Assembly: GCF_039655775.1 (NCBI RefSeq)
Contig: NZ_JBBYXJ010000001.1
Span: 1,363,208-1,427,207 of the forward strand
Direction of reading: 5' to 3'
DNA from: Iodidimonas sp. SYSU 1G8
GTDB taxonomy: Bacteria; Pseudomonadota; Alphaproteobacteria; SMXS01
Length of the DNA: 64,000 nt
Within the stretch, counting starts at the first letter, position 1, and each line of letters opens with the position of its first letter. Position numbers and translations under genes: made by a program. Positions 25,896 to 34,856 of the stretch are shown in pieces. The notes beneath the pieces were generated by a model. It saw nothing but the letters and a program-made list of their open reading frames with translations. It did no database searches and was not told the origin of the DNA.

Positions 25896-26895
25896 CGGCG
25901 GCCATCTCCAGCTTGGCGTAGAAACGGGCGAGGTGCTCCGAGACCTTGACCGGCTCGAAGCGCGGCGCGCCGGTCCGGTCGAGCATCTCCGGCAGCGGTC
26001 CCACCACCACGTCGCGATCGGGATTGGCGAAGAAGGCGACCGAGAAACGTTCGCCGCCCGAACGGTTCTTGACCCGATGCCAGTTGGACAGGAACTGTCC
26101 GTTGGACCACCACATCATCATGTCGCCCACATTGATGGTGAACGCGCCCGGTATCGGCGGCGCCGCGATCCAGACACCGTCGCGGCGCTTGACCTCGAGG
26201 CCGCCGACCTCGCCCTGCGCGAGGATGGTGAAGGGACCCTCGTCCGTATGGGAAACCGTGTTCGACACGTCGATATCGGCCCCTTCCGGCAGCGGCGGAT
26301 AATAAAGCAGGCTGAGCTGTGAGGGCGGCTTGCGGAAGTAGCCATCGAACCGGTCTTCCGGCAGACCGAGTCCGAGCGCGAAAGCGCCGAGCAACTGGAC
26401 GGACAGGCCATGCATGGCGGACAGGTACGCCTCGCCGGCGACCCGGAAATCCGGCATGTCGCCGGGCCAGCGATTGGGTGCGTCGAAGATGCGCGCATGG
26501 GGATCGCCCGGCTGGCCGGCATCGTCCCAGTTCAGTTGCAGCCGGTACTGATCGAACAGGCGGGTGTTCCGCGACAGGGTGGTCTGCGGCGGCGCGGGCA
26601 CCCAGCCGCGGTACCATTCGGGCGTCGCCAGCGCGTCCGATCGCTCGTCGGCGGGCCGGTGATAGAAGGCCGCGCTCTGGTCGAAGATGGCCGTGCGCAG
26701 CGCCTCGGGCACCCCATGGCCGGTCAGGTAGAAGAAACCGATGTCCCGGCAGGCCCGGGCGATTTCGGCCGCGACGGCGGCACGGGCCTCGGCGTCTCTG
26801 GTCAGGAAGGGAGCGAAATCCACCACCGGCACCTCGGCGAGGTCGATGGTTTCCGCGACGATTCTGTCGTCTTCGCTCTGGTCGCTTCTGCTCAT
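25885..26895 (-). CDS. Isopenicillin-N-synthase-like Fe(II) oxygenase (copy 2)
   Basis: 336-residue IPNS-like oxygenase. DIOX_N begins EVPVVDFAPFL; iron ligands H216, D218 and H273 (SHTDEGPF ... NWHRVKN), and R283-F-S285 anchors the co-substrate. ATG at 26895 is chosen because MSRSDQ matches the start of the copy at 49.2 kb and GGAGAT lies upstream; the frame extends further upstream without a ribosome site. Every motif residue falls at the same number in the 49.2 kb copy. First gene of the unit with hyuA and hyuB, suggesting that oxidation precedes ATP-dependent ring opening (inference). Confidence 0.93.
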   Translation of the reverse strand: MSRSDQSEDDRIVAETIDLAEVPVVDFAPFLTRDAEARAAVAAEIARACRDIGFFYLTGHGVPEALRTAIFDQSAAFYHRPADERSDALATPEWYRGWVPAPPQTTLSRNTRLFDQYRLQLNWDDAGQPGDPHARIFDAPNRWPGDMPDFRVAGEAYLSAMHGLSVQLLGAFALGLGLPEDRFDGYFRKPPSQLSLLYYPPLPEGADIDVSNTVSHTDEGPFTILAQGEVGGLEVKRRDGVWIAAPPIPGAFTINVGDMMMWWSNGQFLSNWHRVKNRSGGERFSVAFFANPDRDVVVGPLPEMLDRTGAPRFEPVKVSEHLARFYAKLEMAADGR

Positions 26896-27039
26896 GAAAG
26901 GATCTCCGTCAGCACGGGCGATATCGCCTTTCTTCGACGAGTATCCCATGCGAGCGGCGTTGCTGCGGTGCTTTTTCAGCGCGGCACCGTCGACTAATCG
27001 TCTACGTACAGCGGGCGCGAGAGGCGCTAGTCTTCCACG

Positions 27040-28119
27040 ATGGACATGGCGAACCCCTTCTTTCGGCTGAACCGCCGCGACGCGATGCGCCGCCTGGCCC
27101 TGACCGGTCTCGGCGCGGCCTGCGCCGCCGGAACGGGCGCTCTCTGGCTGCGCGCCGCGCAACAGGGCGCTTTCTCGAGCCAGACCGGGCCGGGCGGTTT
27201 CTTCCGCATCGACCATCAGCTGGGCTGGACCAAGGGCGTCCAGTTCGGCGGCAATTTCATCGCCCAGGAACTCGGGCTGTTCGAGCGCGAAAAGCTGGAT
27301 GTCCGGTTCACCGCCGGCGGACCGGGCACGGACTATCGCACCTTGGTCTCCAGCGGCCGCGCCTTCGTCAGCGAGAGCAATCCACCCGGCATGATCGAGG
27401 CCGCGCTCAACGGCCAGCCTCTGGTAGCCTTCGCGGCCGTGTTCCAGCGTGACCCAGGCGCCATCATCAGCGCCGCCGACCGGCCGATCAATTCCCTGCG
27501 CGACATGATCGGCAAGACCATCGGCCTGCCCAACAGTATTCGCGGACAGGTCTCCGCGCTCCTTCGCCGTGCCGGCATGGACCCGGCCAGCGTCCGTTTC
27601 GTGCCGGTCGGCACCGACCCCAGCATGCTGGCGGCACGGCAGGTCGATGCGTATTTCAACTGGTCGACGACGGCCATCCCCGCGCTGAAGCTGTCAGGCT
27701 TCAATCCGCACGTTCTGCTGATGAGCGACATCGGCGTGCCCGGGTACGGCGAGTTGCTGATCGCCCGCCGCGACCGGCTGGAACAGGATTTCGACGTCTT
27801 CGTCCGCTATACCCGCGCGCTCATCGGCGGCTGGGGCTGGATGGTCGAGAACCCGCGCGAGGCGGCGCGGATCGTCGTCGAGAACTATGCGGAAGCCGGC
27901 CGCGATCTGCGCGAGCAGACCCTTCAGGCGGAAATGATGCGCGGCTACATCGCCCATGGCGACGCCCTCACCGAGGGTCTCCTCTGGGTCGGCCCGGACG
28001 TGTTCGAGGAGAATATCCGGCTGGCGCACGAAGCCGGCACCATTCCGGCCGGCCGCAAGATCGACGTCGAGAGCCTGTTCACCCAGGACGTGATCAAGGC
28101 CGCGCACGCGTCCCTCTGA
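27040..28119 (+). CDS. ABC substrate-binding protein, NMT1/THI5-like, Tat-type signal
   Basis: 359 residues. The N-terminus LNRRDAMRRLALTGLGAACA has twin arginines and a hydrophobic stretch, consistent with Tat export. The mature part (WTKGVQFGGNFIAQELGLFE, the SSGRAFVSESNPPGMIEAALNG pocket region, NWSTTAIPALK) is the NMT1/SsuA-like fold that binds pyrimidine precursors, sulfonates and similar solutes. It heads a plus-strand run of nine genes ending with the ALDH at 34.9 kb and belongs with the ATPase and two permeases immediately downstream. Confidence 0.92.
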   Translation: MDMANPFFRLNRRDAMRRLALTGLGAACAAGTGALWLRAAQQGAFSSQTGPGGFFRIDHQLGWTKGVQFGGNFIAQELGLFEREKLDVRFTAGGPGTDYRTLVSSGRAFVSESNPPGMIEAALNGQPLVAFAAVFQRDPGAIISAADRPINSLRDMIGKTIGLPNSIRGQVSALLRRAGMDPASVRFVPVGTDPSMLAARQVDAYFNWSTTAIPALKLSGFNPHVLLMSDIGVPGYGELLIARRDRLEQDFDVFVRYTRALIGGWGWMVENPREAARIVVENYAEAGRDLREQTLQAEMMRGYIAHGDALTEGLLWVGPDVFEENIRLAHEAGTIPAGRKIDVESLFTQDVIKAAHASL

Positions 28120-28203
28120 ACCGGCCAGCGATGCCGTTGCGGCATCACCCCCGATCCGAATTGGCATATCTGGTACACGCCGCGTTCGTGCAGACTGATC
28201 GTC

Positions 28204-29049
28204 ATGAAGATCACTTCTCTCCTCACTCCCCCTGACCAACAGCTTCCGAGCGGCGACATGGCCCCACCCTTTCAGCTCGCGGTCCGCCAGATCACCAAGA
28301 GCTTCGATATCGACGGCCGTTCCGTGCAGGTGTTGGCGCCGACCGACCTGACCATCGCCGAGGGCGAGTTCGGCGCGCTGATCGGCCCGTCCGGCTGCGG
28401 CAAGTCGACCTTGCTGCGCATGGTGGCCGACATCCTGCCGCCGACCACGGGCACCATCACCATCGGCGGCCGTGAACCCGCCCGCGCCCGGCGCGACCAC
28501 GAGATCGGCTTCGTCTTCCAGGACCCGACCCTGCTGCCCTGGCGGTCAGTGATTGAGAACATCAGGCTGCCGCTGGAAGTGGTCGGCGCGTCGGGCTGTC
28601 TGTCCGGCGCGACGCCGCAGGAACTGATCGATCTGGTCGGCCTGACCGGGTTCGAGCACGCCCGCCCCTCGCAGCTTTCCGGCGGCATGCAGCAACGCTG
28701 CGCCATTGCTCGCGCGCTGATCCTGTCGCCCAAGCTGCTGCTGCTCGACGAACCGTTCGGCGCGCTGGACGAGATCACCCGCTACCGCATGAACCTCGAG
28801 TTGCTGCGTATCAGGGCGGAGGCGCGGACCACCTCGCTGATGGTGACCCATTCCATCCAGGAGGCCGTCTTCATGGCCGACCGGGTTTTCGTTCTCGCGG
28901 CCCGTCCCGGCCGCATCGTCGACGTGGTGGAGGTCGACATCGAACGCCCGCGCCGGCTGTCGCAGATGAACGGTCCGGAATTCACCGAAGCCGTCGAGCG
29001 CGTGCGGCGCAGCCTGTTCGGCGATGCGATGGGGATGCTGGATGCCTGA
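28204..29049 (+). CDS. ABC transporter ATP-binding protein, NitT/TauT family
   Basis: 281-residue ATPase. Walker A GPSGCGKST, Q-loop FVFQDPTLLPW, signature LSGGMQQR, Walker B LLLLDEPFGALDE and H-loop VTHS are intact. The FGALDEITR context is typical of nitrate/sulfonate/taurine/hydroxymethylpyrimidine importers. Its start is not certain: MAPPFQ at 28258 is also in frame. The stop overlaps the first permease start by 8 bases. It energises the importer of the binding protein at 27.0 kb. Confidence 0.95.
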   Translation: MKITSLLTPPDQQLPSGDMAPPFQLAVRQITKSFDIDGRSVQVLAPTDLTIAEGEFGALIGPSGCGKSTLLRMVADILPPTTGTITIGGREPARARRDHEIGFVFQDPTLLPWRSVIENIRLPLEVVGASGCLSGATPQELIDLVGLTGFEHARPSQLSGGMQQRCAIARALILSPKLLLLDEPFGALDEITRYRMNLELLRIRAEARTTSLMVTHSIQEAVFMADRVFVLAARPGRIVDVVEVDIERPRRLSQMNGPEFTEAVERVRRSLFGDAMGMLDA

Positions 29050-29806
29050 CGGACGCAGGCTCATCCTCCCCGCGCTGGTGCTGCTCGGCGCCGCGCTGCT
29101 GCTGGAAGCGGCGGTAGCGCTGGGAATGACGCCGGCCACCATCGCCCCGCCCAGCCGCATCGCCATGGCCCTCGCCGAGCACCGTTCGCTGCTGTGGTTC
29201 CATCTGGAGCCGACGCTGCTGGTGGCCGTCACCGGCTTCCTGATCGCCCTGACTCTGTCGCTGATGTGCGCCGTGCTGGTCTACCTCTTCAAGGCGGCGG
29301 AACCGGCTGTCGTCAGCATCGGCACCATTATCGACAGCATTCCCATGATCGCCATCTCACCGGTGCTGGTGATCTGGATGGGCCTGTCACTGCCGACCCG
29401 GATCACCATCACCGTGCTGATCTGCTTCTTTCCCATGTTCGTCGCGATCCTGCAGGGGCTGAAATCCGCCCCGGAGACGGCGGAGGAGATGTTCACCAAT
29501 CTGGCCGCCACGCCCCTGCAGCGGTTCCGGCTGCTCGCCGTTCCCTATGCGCTGCCTTATCTGTTCGTCGGCCTCAAGATCGCGGCGCCGCTCGCCATGC
29601 TGGGCGCGCTGATCGCCGAATGGACCGGCGCCGAGCGCGGCCTGGGCGTCTTTATCCTGAACTCGCTGTTCGCCCTGCGGGTCACCGATCTCTGGGCTGG
29701 CGTGTTCACCGCCTGCGCCGTATCGACCAGCGCGTTCATGCTGGTGGTCCTGTTCGAGAAGCTGTCTCTCAACGGCGCCGCCGCCGACAGGCCGGAGACC
29801 GCATGA
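29042..29806 (+). CDS. ABC transporter permease, NitT/TauT family (first)
   Basis: 254-residue inner-membrane permease with about six membrane segments. The ATPase-docking EAA region reads SAPETAEEMFTNLAATPLQRFRLL. ATG at 29042 overlaps the ATPase stop by 8 bases. A second, different permease follows with an ATGA overlap, so the importer is predicted to be a heterodimer rather than the usual homodimer of this family. Confidence 0.93.
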   Translation: MPDGRRLILPALVLLGAALLLEAAVALGMTPATIAPPSRIAMALAEHRSLLWFHLEPTLLVAVTGFLIALTLSLMCAVLVYLFKAAEPAVVSIGTIIDSIPMIAISPVLVIWMGLSLPTRITITVLICFFPMFVAILQGLKSAPETAEEMFTNLAATPLQRFRLLAVPYALPYLFVGLKIAAPLAMLGALIAEWTGAERGLGVFILNSLFALRVTDLWAGVFTACAVSTSAFMLVVLFEKLSLNGAAADRPETA

Positions 29807-30603
29807 GCAGCGCGGCCCCGGTCTCCTCCCCGCACAATCCCTTCGCCGGCGCCGCCAAGCTGACGGCGCAGCGCATCGGCACGTTCGTGCTGCTGTTGCT
29901 GGGCCTGATGCTCATCTGGCAGGCGGTGGTCACCGTGTTCGGCATCCCGGCCTATCTGCTCCCGCCGCCCCATGCCGCGCTGGGCGCCCTGGTGAGCGAG
30001 GCAGGCAAGGTGGGCGGCGCGGCGCTCTTCACCATCATCTGTACCATCGCCGGCATGCTGATCAGCGTTGCCATCGCCATCGGCCTCGCCATCTCGTTCA
30101 TCGCGTCCGAAGGACTCAGCCGGGCGCTGATGCCGCTGATCATCATCATCCGGACCGTGCCGATGATCGCCATCGCGCCGCTCATCATCCTGATCTTCGG
30201 ACGCGGGCCGGGAAACACCATCGGCATGGTCGCCCTGCTGTCCTTCTTCCAGATCATGCTGGCCGCCAAGCGCGGCTTCCTGGCGCCGCCCTTCAACACG
30301 CTCGAGATGATGCACACCTATGGCGCCTCGTTCTGGCAGACCCAGCTGAAGATCAGGGTGCCGTTCGCCGTGCCCTACATCTTCACGGGTCTTCGCATCG
30401 CCGCCAGCTCGGCGATCCTGTGCGCCATGTTCGCGGAATGGCTCTCGGGCGCGCCGGGTCTCGGCACCCTGATCCTGGATTCCTATTCCACCCAGAATTT
30501 CCCCCTGATGTGGGCGACCGTGCTGACCAGCACCTGCGCCGCCTATCTGTTCTTCACCGCGACGCTCGCCATCGAGCGCCTTGTGCTGGACTGGAGCCGA
30601 TGA
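29803..30603 (+). CDS. ABC transporter permease, NitT/TauT family (second)
   Basis: 266-residue permease with six predicted membrane segments, beginning about residue 25 (RIGTFVLLLLGLMLIWQAVV). The EAA-type loop is APPFNTLEMMHTYGASFWQT. ATG at 29803 overlaps the stop of the first permease by 4 bases; a much longer open frame upstream is an overlap artefact. Pairs with the first permease in the membrane. It is followed by an SDR gene with another ATGA overlap, tying transport to catabolism. Confidence 0.93.
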   Translation: MSSAAPVSSPHNPFAGAAKLTAQRIGTFVLLLLGLMLIWQAVVTVFGIPAYLLPPPHAALGALVSEAGKVGGAALFTIICTIAGMLISVAIAIGLAISFIASEGLSRALMPLIIIIRTVPMIAIAPLIILIFGRGPGNTIGMVALLSFFQIMLAAKRGFLAPPFNTLEMMHTYGASFWQTQLKIRVPFAVPYIFTGLRIAASSAILCAMFAEWLSGAPGLGTLILDSYSTQNFPLMWATVLTSTCAAYLFFTATLAIERLVLDWSR

Positions 30604-31382
30604 CCCAACCTCTTTCTGGCAAGACCGCGCTGATCACCGGCGCAACCCGCGGTCTGGGCCGCGAACTCGCGCTGGCGCTGGCGCGAGCCGGGGCCGATAT
30701 CGCCGTGCTCGGCCGCGACGAGGCGACCGGCGAGATCACCGCCCAGGCGATCCGCGCTGAAGGCCGCCGTGCGCTTGTACTGGCCGCCGACGTCACGGAT
30801 CAAACCGCCATGGAGGCCGCCGCCGCGCGCGCCGAAGCGGAATTCGGCGCCATTGACATTCTCGTCTGCACGGCCGGGATCGGGCTGCCGCGCATGCCGG
30901 TCTGGGAAAGTGACGCGGCAGGGTTCAATGCCTGCTTCGACGTGAACGTGCTCGGCGTCCTGCTGTCCCTGCGCGCCGTGATGCCGGGCATGATCGCGCG
31001 CGCATCGGGCCGGGTCGTCGTCATCGGCGGCACCTATGGCCACAAGGGCGTTGCCGGATTCGGCGTTTATGCCGCCTCGAAATGGGCGCTGCGCGGCCTG
31101 GTGAAGTCGGCGGCGCTCGACGCGGGCCCGCATGGCGTGACCGTGAACATGGTCGCTCCCGGCGGTGTCGACGGTGACCGGCTGCGCGGCGAATTCCGTA
31201 AATCGGCCGAGGCCAATGGCGAGACCGAGGACGAGGTGCTCGCGCGCTTTGTCAGCCGCAGCGCCCTGGGCCGCCTGGTGTCGGGCGAGGACGTGGCGGC
31301 GGCGGTACTGCATCTGGTCACCGGCGCGGGCCGGATGATGACCGGGCAGGACATCGTCGTCGACGCTGGAACGATAGTTTGA
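30600..31382 (+). CDS. Short-chain dehydrogenase/reductase (SDR)
   Basis: 260-residue classical SDR: cofactor motif TGATRGLG, CTAG in place of NNAG, catalytic YAASK in GFGVYAASKWALRG and C-terminal TGQDIVVDAG. Same subfamily as the SDRs at 20.1 and 51.1 kb. ATGA overlap with the second permease and a 13-base gap to the PLP lyase. It probably oxidises or reduces an intermediate made from the imported compound (inference). Confidence 0.94.
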   Translation: MTQPLSGKTALITGATRGLGRELALALARAGADIAVLGRDEATGEITAQAIRAEGRRALVLAADVTDQTAMEAAAARAEAEFGAIDILVCTAGIGLPRMPVWESDAAGFNACFDVNVLGVLLSLRAVMPGMIARASGRVVVIGGTYGHKGVAGFGVYAASKWALRGLVKSAALDAGPHGVTVNMVAPGGVDGDRLRGEFRKSAEANGETEDEVLARFVSRSALGRLVSGEDVAAAVLHLVTGAGRMMTGQDIVVDAGTIV

Positions 31383-31395
31383 GCATGAGGCAGGA

Positions 31396-32592
31396 ATGAA
31401 CGATCTGAGCGCCTACCACCGCGACACACAGGCCCTGCATGCGGGGCGCGACCCGGATGCCAATGAGGGCGTGGTCAATCCGCCGGTCTATCACTGCTCG
31501 ACGGTGATCTTCGAATCCGTCGAGGAACTGCTGGAGACCCGTCGCGACCGGGCCAGCGGCGCCTATGTGGGTTTCACCTACGGCCGGGAAGGCACCCCGA
31601 CCACGCGTGCCTTCGAGGACGCGATCACCCTGCTCGAAGGCGGTTATCGGGCGGTCGTCACCTCGTGCGGCCTCGGCGCGATCTGCGCCTCGCTCACGGC
31701 GTTCCTGTCGGCGGGCGATCATCTGCTGATCGTCGACAGCCTCTATGGTCCCGCTCGCGCGTTCTGCGAGGACTTCCTGAAGAAGTTCGGCGTCGAGGTG
31801 ACCTACTATCCGCCCTCGATCGGCGACGGTATCGAGGCGCTTTTCCAGCCCAACACCAAAGTGGTGTATCTGGAATCGCCCGGCTCGCTGACCTTCGAGA
31901 TCACCGACGTGCCCGCCATCACCAGGCTGTGCCGGGCGCGCGGCATCACCACGATCATGGACAACACCTGGGGATCGCCCTTCTGCTTCAGGCCGCTGTC
32001 CCACGGCGTCGATGTCTCGATCAACGCCGCGACGAAATACATTTCGGGTCACAGCGACCTGATGCTCGGCATCGCGGTCTGCACCGAGGACAAGTTCATT
32101 CCGGTCAAGAAGACCGCGTCGGGATCAGGCTATTGCGGCGGCCCCGACGACATCTACATGGCGCTGCGCGGCCTGCGGACCCTGCCGCTGCGCATGCGGC
32201 AGCACCAGCAGAGCGCCACGAGAATCGCCACATGGCTGCAGGGACGGCCGGAAGTGGCGCGCGTGCTCTACCCCGCCCTGCCGGACGATCCGGGCCACGC
32301 GCTGTGGAAGCGGGACTTCACCGGCGCCTCGGGCCTGTTTGGCCTCGTCCTCAACGCCTGCACCGACCGTCAGCTTGCCGCCATGCTCGATCACATGAAG
32401 CTGTTCCGGCTGGGCTATTCCTGGGGCGGCTATGAAAGCCTCGCCGTTCCGACCTATCCATCGGACCTGCGTTCGGCCCAGAAATGGGAAGCGCCCGGGC
32501 CATCGATCCGGCTGCATGTGGGGCTGGAAAACGTCGACGACCTGATCGCCGATCTGGAAGCGGGCTTTGCCCGGCTGGCGGCGGCGGCATGA
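31396..32592 (+). CDS. Cystathionine beta-lyase-like PLP enzyme (Cys/Met metabolism family)
   Basis: 398-residue fold-type I PLP enzyme of the trans-sulfuration family. PLP lysine K214 is in INAATKYISGHSD; the cofactor Asp D189 is in IMDNTW; YGREGTPTTRAFE and SRLHVGLE-type ends (SIRLHVGLENVDDLI) are typical. MetC-type enzymes cleave a C-S bond by beta-elimination; related enzymes cleave other C-X bonds. AGGCAGGA precedes the ATG. The setting, between an SDR and DUF3830 in a transport/catabolic operon, argues for a catabolic lyase rather than methionine biosynthesis. Confidence 0.93.
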   Translation: MNDLSAYHRDTQALHAGRDPDANEGVVNPPVYHCSTVIFESVEELLETRRDRASGAYVGFTYGREGTPTTRAFEDAITLLEGGYRAVVTSCGLGAICASLTAFLSAGDHLLIVDSLYGPARAFCEDFLKKFGVEVTYYPPSIGDGIEALFQPNTKVVYLESPGSLTFEITDVPAITRLCRARGITTIMDNTWGSPFCFRPLSHGVDVSINAATKYISGHSDLMLGIAVCTEDKFIPVKKTASGSGYCGGPDDIYMALRGLRTLPLRMRQHQQSATRIATWLQGRPEVARVLYPALPDDPGHALWKRDFTGASGLFGLVLNACTDRQLAAMLDHMKLFRLGYSWGGYESLAVPTYPSDLRSAQKWEAPGPSIRLHVGLENVDDLIADLEAGFARLAAAA

Positions 32593-33005
32593 GTACGATC
32601 CGCATCGAAGCCGGACCGTTCGCCTTCACCGCGCGGCTTGAGGAAGCGCTCGCGCCGAAGACCTGCGCCGCCTTCCGCGCCATGCTGCCCTATGACGAGC
32701 GCCTGATCCATGTGCGCTGGAGCGGCGAAGGCTGCTGGATCCCCATGGGCGACCGGGTCTTCGACCTGCCCTGGGAGAATCACACCTCCTATCCGGCGCC
32801 GGGGCAGTTCATCTTCTATCCCGGCGGCGTCAGTGAAACCGAGATCCTGCTGGCCTATGGCAACGTGCGTTTCGCCAGCAAGTTCGGCCAGTTGCCGGGC
32901 AACCAGTTCCTGACCATCACCGAAGGGCTGGAAAACCTGCCGGAACTGGGTCGCATGATCCTGTGGCAAGGGGCGCAGCCCATCCGGTTCGGCGCGCCCG
33001 AATGA
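32589..33005 (+). CDS. DUF3830 family protein (cyclophilin-like fold)
   Basis: 138-residue protein with the DUF3830 pattern: TIRIEAGPFAFTARLEEALAP, then HVRWSGEGCWIPMG, LPWENHTSYPAPGQFIFYPGG, TEILLAYGNVRFASKFGQLPGN and LPELGRMILWQGAQPI. The fold is cyclophilin-like, but no enzymatic function is established. From memory these proteins are encoded next to cyclic-amide hydrolases and ABC importers, as here. ATGA overlap with the lyase upstream and 4-base overlap with the Nudix gene downstream. Confidence 0.9.
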   Translation: MSTIRIEAGPFAFTARLEEALAPKTCAAFRAMLPYDERLIHVRWSGEGCWIPMGDRVFDLPWENHTSYPAPGQFIFYPGGVSETEILLAYGNVRFASKFGQLPGNQFLTITEGLENLPELGRMILWQGAQPIRFGAPE

Positions 33006-33391
33006 TCCGCAAGCTCGCTTGGCTGTACATCGACCGCCGCCGCCTGCTCTGCGCGCGTACCGATGGCCGCAAGACGTTCTACGTCCCCGGCGGCAAGCCC
33101 GAGGCCGGCGAGAGCGACCTGGACGCGCTCGCGCGCGAAATCCGCGAGGAACTGGGCGTGTCGCTGATCCCGCTTTCCCTCGCGTTCCACGGCCATTTCG
33201 AAGCGCCGGCCGACGGCAAACCCGGCCTGGTCGTCGCGGTCGACGCCTATGAGGGCCGCTGCGACGGCACACCGGCGCCGTCCGGCGAAATCGCCGAGCT
33301 GCGCTTCCTCACGGCCAGCGACGCAGCGCCCGTCTCGGCGGTGACCCGCCTGATCCTCGACAGCCTCAAGGCCGACAATGTCATCGACTGA
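33002..33391 (+). CDS. Nudix hydrolase
   Basis: 129-residue Nudix protein. The Nudix box starts at GGKPEAGESD and ends REIREELGV, matching GX5EX7REUXEEXGU exactly, so metal binding and diphosphate hydrolysis should be intact. The short N-terminal strand IRKLAWLYIDRRRLLCARTDGRKTFYVPGGK fits an 8-oxo-dGTP-type or general nucleotide Nudix. It is tightly embedded: 4-base overlap with DUF3830 and 14-base overlap with ALDH. Why a catabolic operon carries a Nudix enzyme is unclear; a nucleotide-like substrate or a housecleaning role is possible. Confidence 0.93.
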   Translation: MIRKLAWLYIDRRRLLCARTDGRKTFYVPGGKPEAGESDLDALAREIREELGVSLIPLSLAFHGHFEAPADGKPGLVVAVDAYEGRCDGTPAPSGEIAELRFLTASDAAPVSAVTRLILDSLKADNVID

Positions 33392-34856
33392 GCACCCCTT
33401 TCTGGACGGCACGGTCAAGCGGCTGCTGATCGATGGTCAATGGTGCGAGGCCCGGACGGGGCGCACCTTCGAGAGCCGCAATCCGGCGACCGGTGACCTC
33501 CTGGCCACCATCGCCGAAGGAGACGCCGCCGATATCGACCGGGCGGTCGCCGCCGCGCGCCGCGCCTTCGAAAGCGGGCCGTGGCCGCGCATGCTGCCCG
33601 CCGAGCGGCAAAACATCCTGCTGCGTCTCGCCGACCTGCTGGATGCGCGCTGCGAGGATTTCGCGCTCTTGGATACGCTCGACATGGGCTCGCCCATCCG
33701 CCACACGCAGGGCAGCGTCGGCCTGCTGGCCGGGGTGCTGCGCTACAATGCTGGTATGGCGCGCGCGCTGCACGGCGAGACGCTTCATCCCTCCGTGCCG
33801 GACATGTTCGCCGCCACCGTCAAGGAACCGGTCGGTGTCTGCGGCGCGATCATTCCCTGGAACGGCCCGCTCTGGGCGACGGTACTGAAGGTCGCGCCCG
33901 TGCTCGCGACGGGCTGCACGCTGGTGCTCAAGCCTGCCGAGGATGCCTCGCTGTCCCCGCTGCTGTTCGGCGCGCTTTGCCTCGAGGCAGGCGTGCCGCC
34001 GGGCGTGATCAACGTCGTGCCGGGCCATGGCGCCACCGCCGGCGCGGCGCTGGCCGCGCACCTCGACGTGGACAAGATGAGCTTCACCGGCTCGGAAGTG
34101 ACGGGCCGCAAGATCGTCCAGGCATCGGCCGGCAATCTGAAGCGGCTTTCATTGGAGCTGGGCGGCAAGTCGCCCAACATCGTCTTCGCCGACGCCGACC
34201 TCGACGCCGCGGTGCCGGCCGCGGCCATCGCCGCCTTCGCCAATTCGGGTCAGGTCTGCAGCGCCGGGACGCGGCTTTTCGTGGAGCGCCCCATCGCCGA
34301 GGCGTTTGCCGCCGAAGTCGCGCGGTTCGCCGCCAACTTGCGGATCGGCGATGGCCGCGATCCGGAAACCGATCTGGGGCCGCTGGTGTCGGCGCGCCAG
34401 ATGAGCCGCGTCGCGGGCTATATCGACGGCGCGCGGGCCGAGGGCGCGCGGGTCGTCTCCGGCGGCTGCCGCATGAGCGGCGCGCCCTGGGACGCCGGAT
34501 ATTTCATGCCCCCGACCGTGCTCGCCGACCTGTGCGACGAGATGCAGGTGGTGCGCGAGGAGGTGTTCGGTCCGGTCGTCAGCGTCCTGCCCTTCGACAC
34601 CGCCGAGGAAGCCGTCCGGCGCGCCAACGCCACGCCCTTCGGGCTGGGCGCCGGTGTCTGGACCCGCGACCTCGCCCGGGCGCACCGCCTTGGCCGCGCC
34701 CTGCGCGCCGGGTCGGTCTGGGTCAACTGCTACAACATGATCGATCCCGCCGTGCCGTCGGGCGGCTACAAGGCCAGCGGCTATGGACGGGAATATGGCA
34801 CCCTCCATTTGGAGGAACACCTGCAGGTGAAATCGTTGTGGTTCCGCACGGCCTGA
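33378..34856 (+). CDS. NAD(P)-dependent aldehyde dehydrogenase
   Basis: 492-residue ALDH superfamily enzyme. Catalytic N162 (PWNGPL), K185 (LKPAEDA), general base E260 (LELGGKSPN) and nucleophile C294 (GQVCSAGTR) are all present. The closest families are betaine-/gamma-aminobutyraldehyde-like or indole-acetaldehyde-like ALDHs. Last gene of the run that began with the binding protein at 27.0 kb; the start overlaps the Nudix gene by 14 bases. It likely oxidises the aldehyde produced by earlier cleavage steps. No poly-T terminator follows. Confidence 0.96.
   Translation: MSSTEHPFLDGTVKRLLIDGQWCEARTGRTFESRNPATGDLLATIAEGDAADIDRAVAAARRAFESGPWPRMLPAERQNILLRLADLLDARCEDFALLDTLDMGSPIRHTQGSVGLLAGVLRYNAGMARALHGETLHPSVPDMFAATVKEPVGVCGAIIPWNGPLWATVLKVAPVLATGCTLVLKPAEDASLSPLLFGALCLEAGVPPGVINVVPGHGATAGAALAAHLDVDKMSFTGSEVTGRKIVQASAGNLKRLSLELGGKSPNIVFADADLDAAVPAAAIAAFANSGQVCSAGTRLFVERPIAEAFAAEVARFAANLRIGDGRDPETDLGPLVSARQMSRVAGYIDGARAEGARVVSGGCRMSGAPWDAGYFMPPTVLADLCDEMQVVREEVFGPVVSVLPFDTAEEAVRRANATPFGLGAGVWTRDLARAHRLGRALRAGSVWVNCYNMIDPAVPSGGYKASGYGREYGTLHLEEHLQVKSLWFRTA

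Noticed and set aside
31665..32435. A 256-codon frame inside the PLP lyase gene
   Set aside because: It is a +1 shadow of a fully conserved enzyme and has no own start signals.
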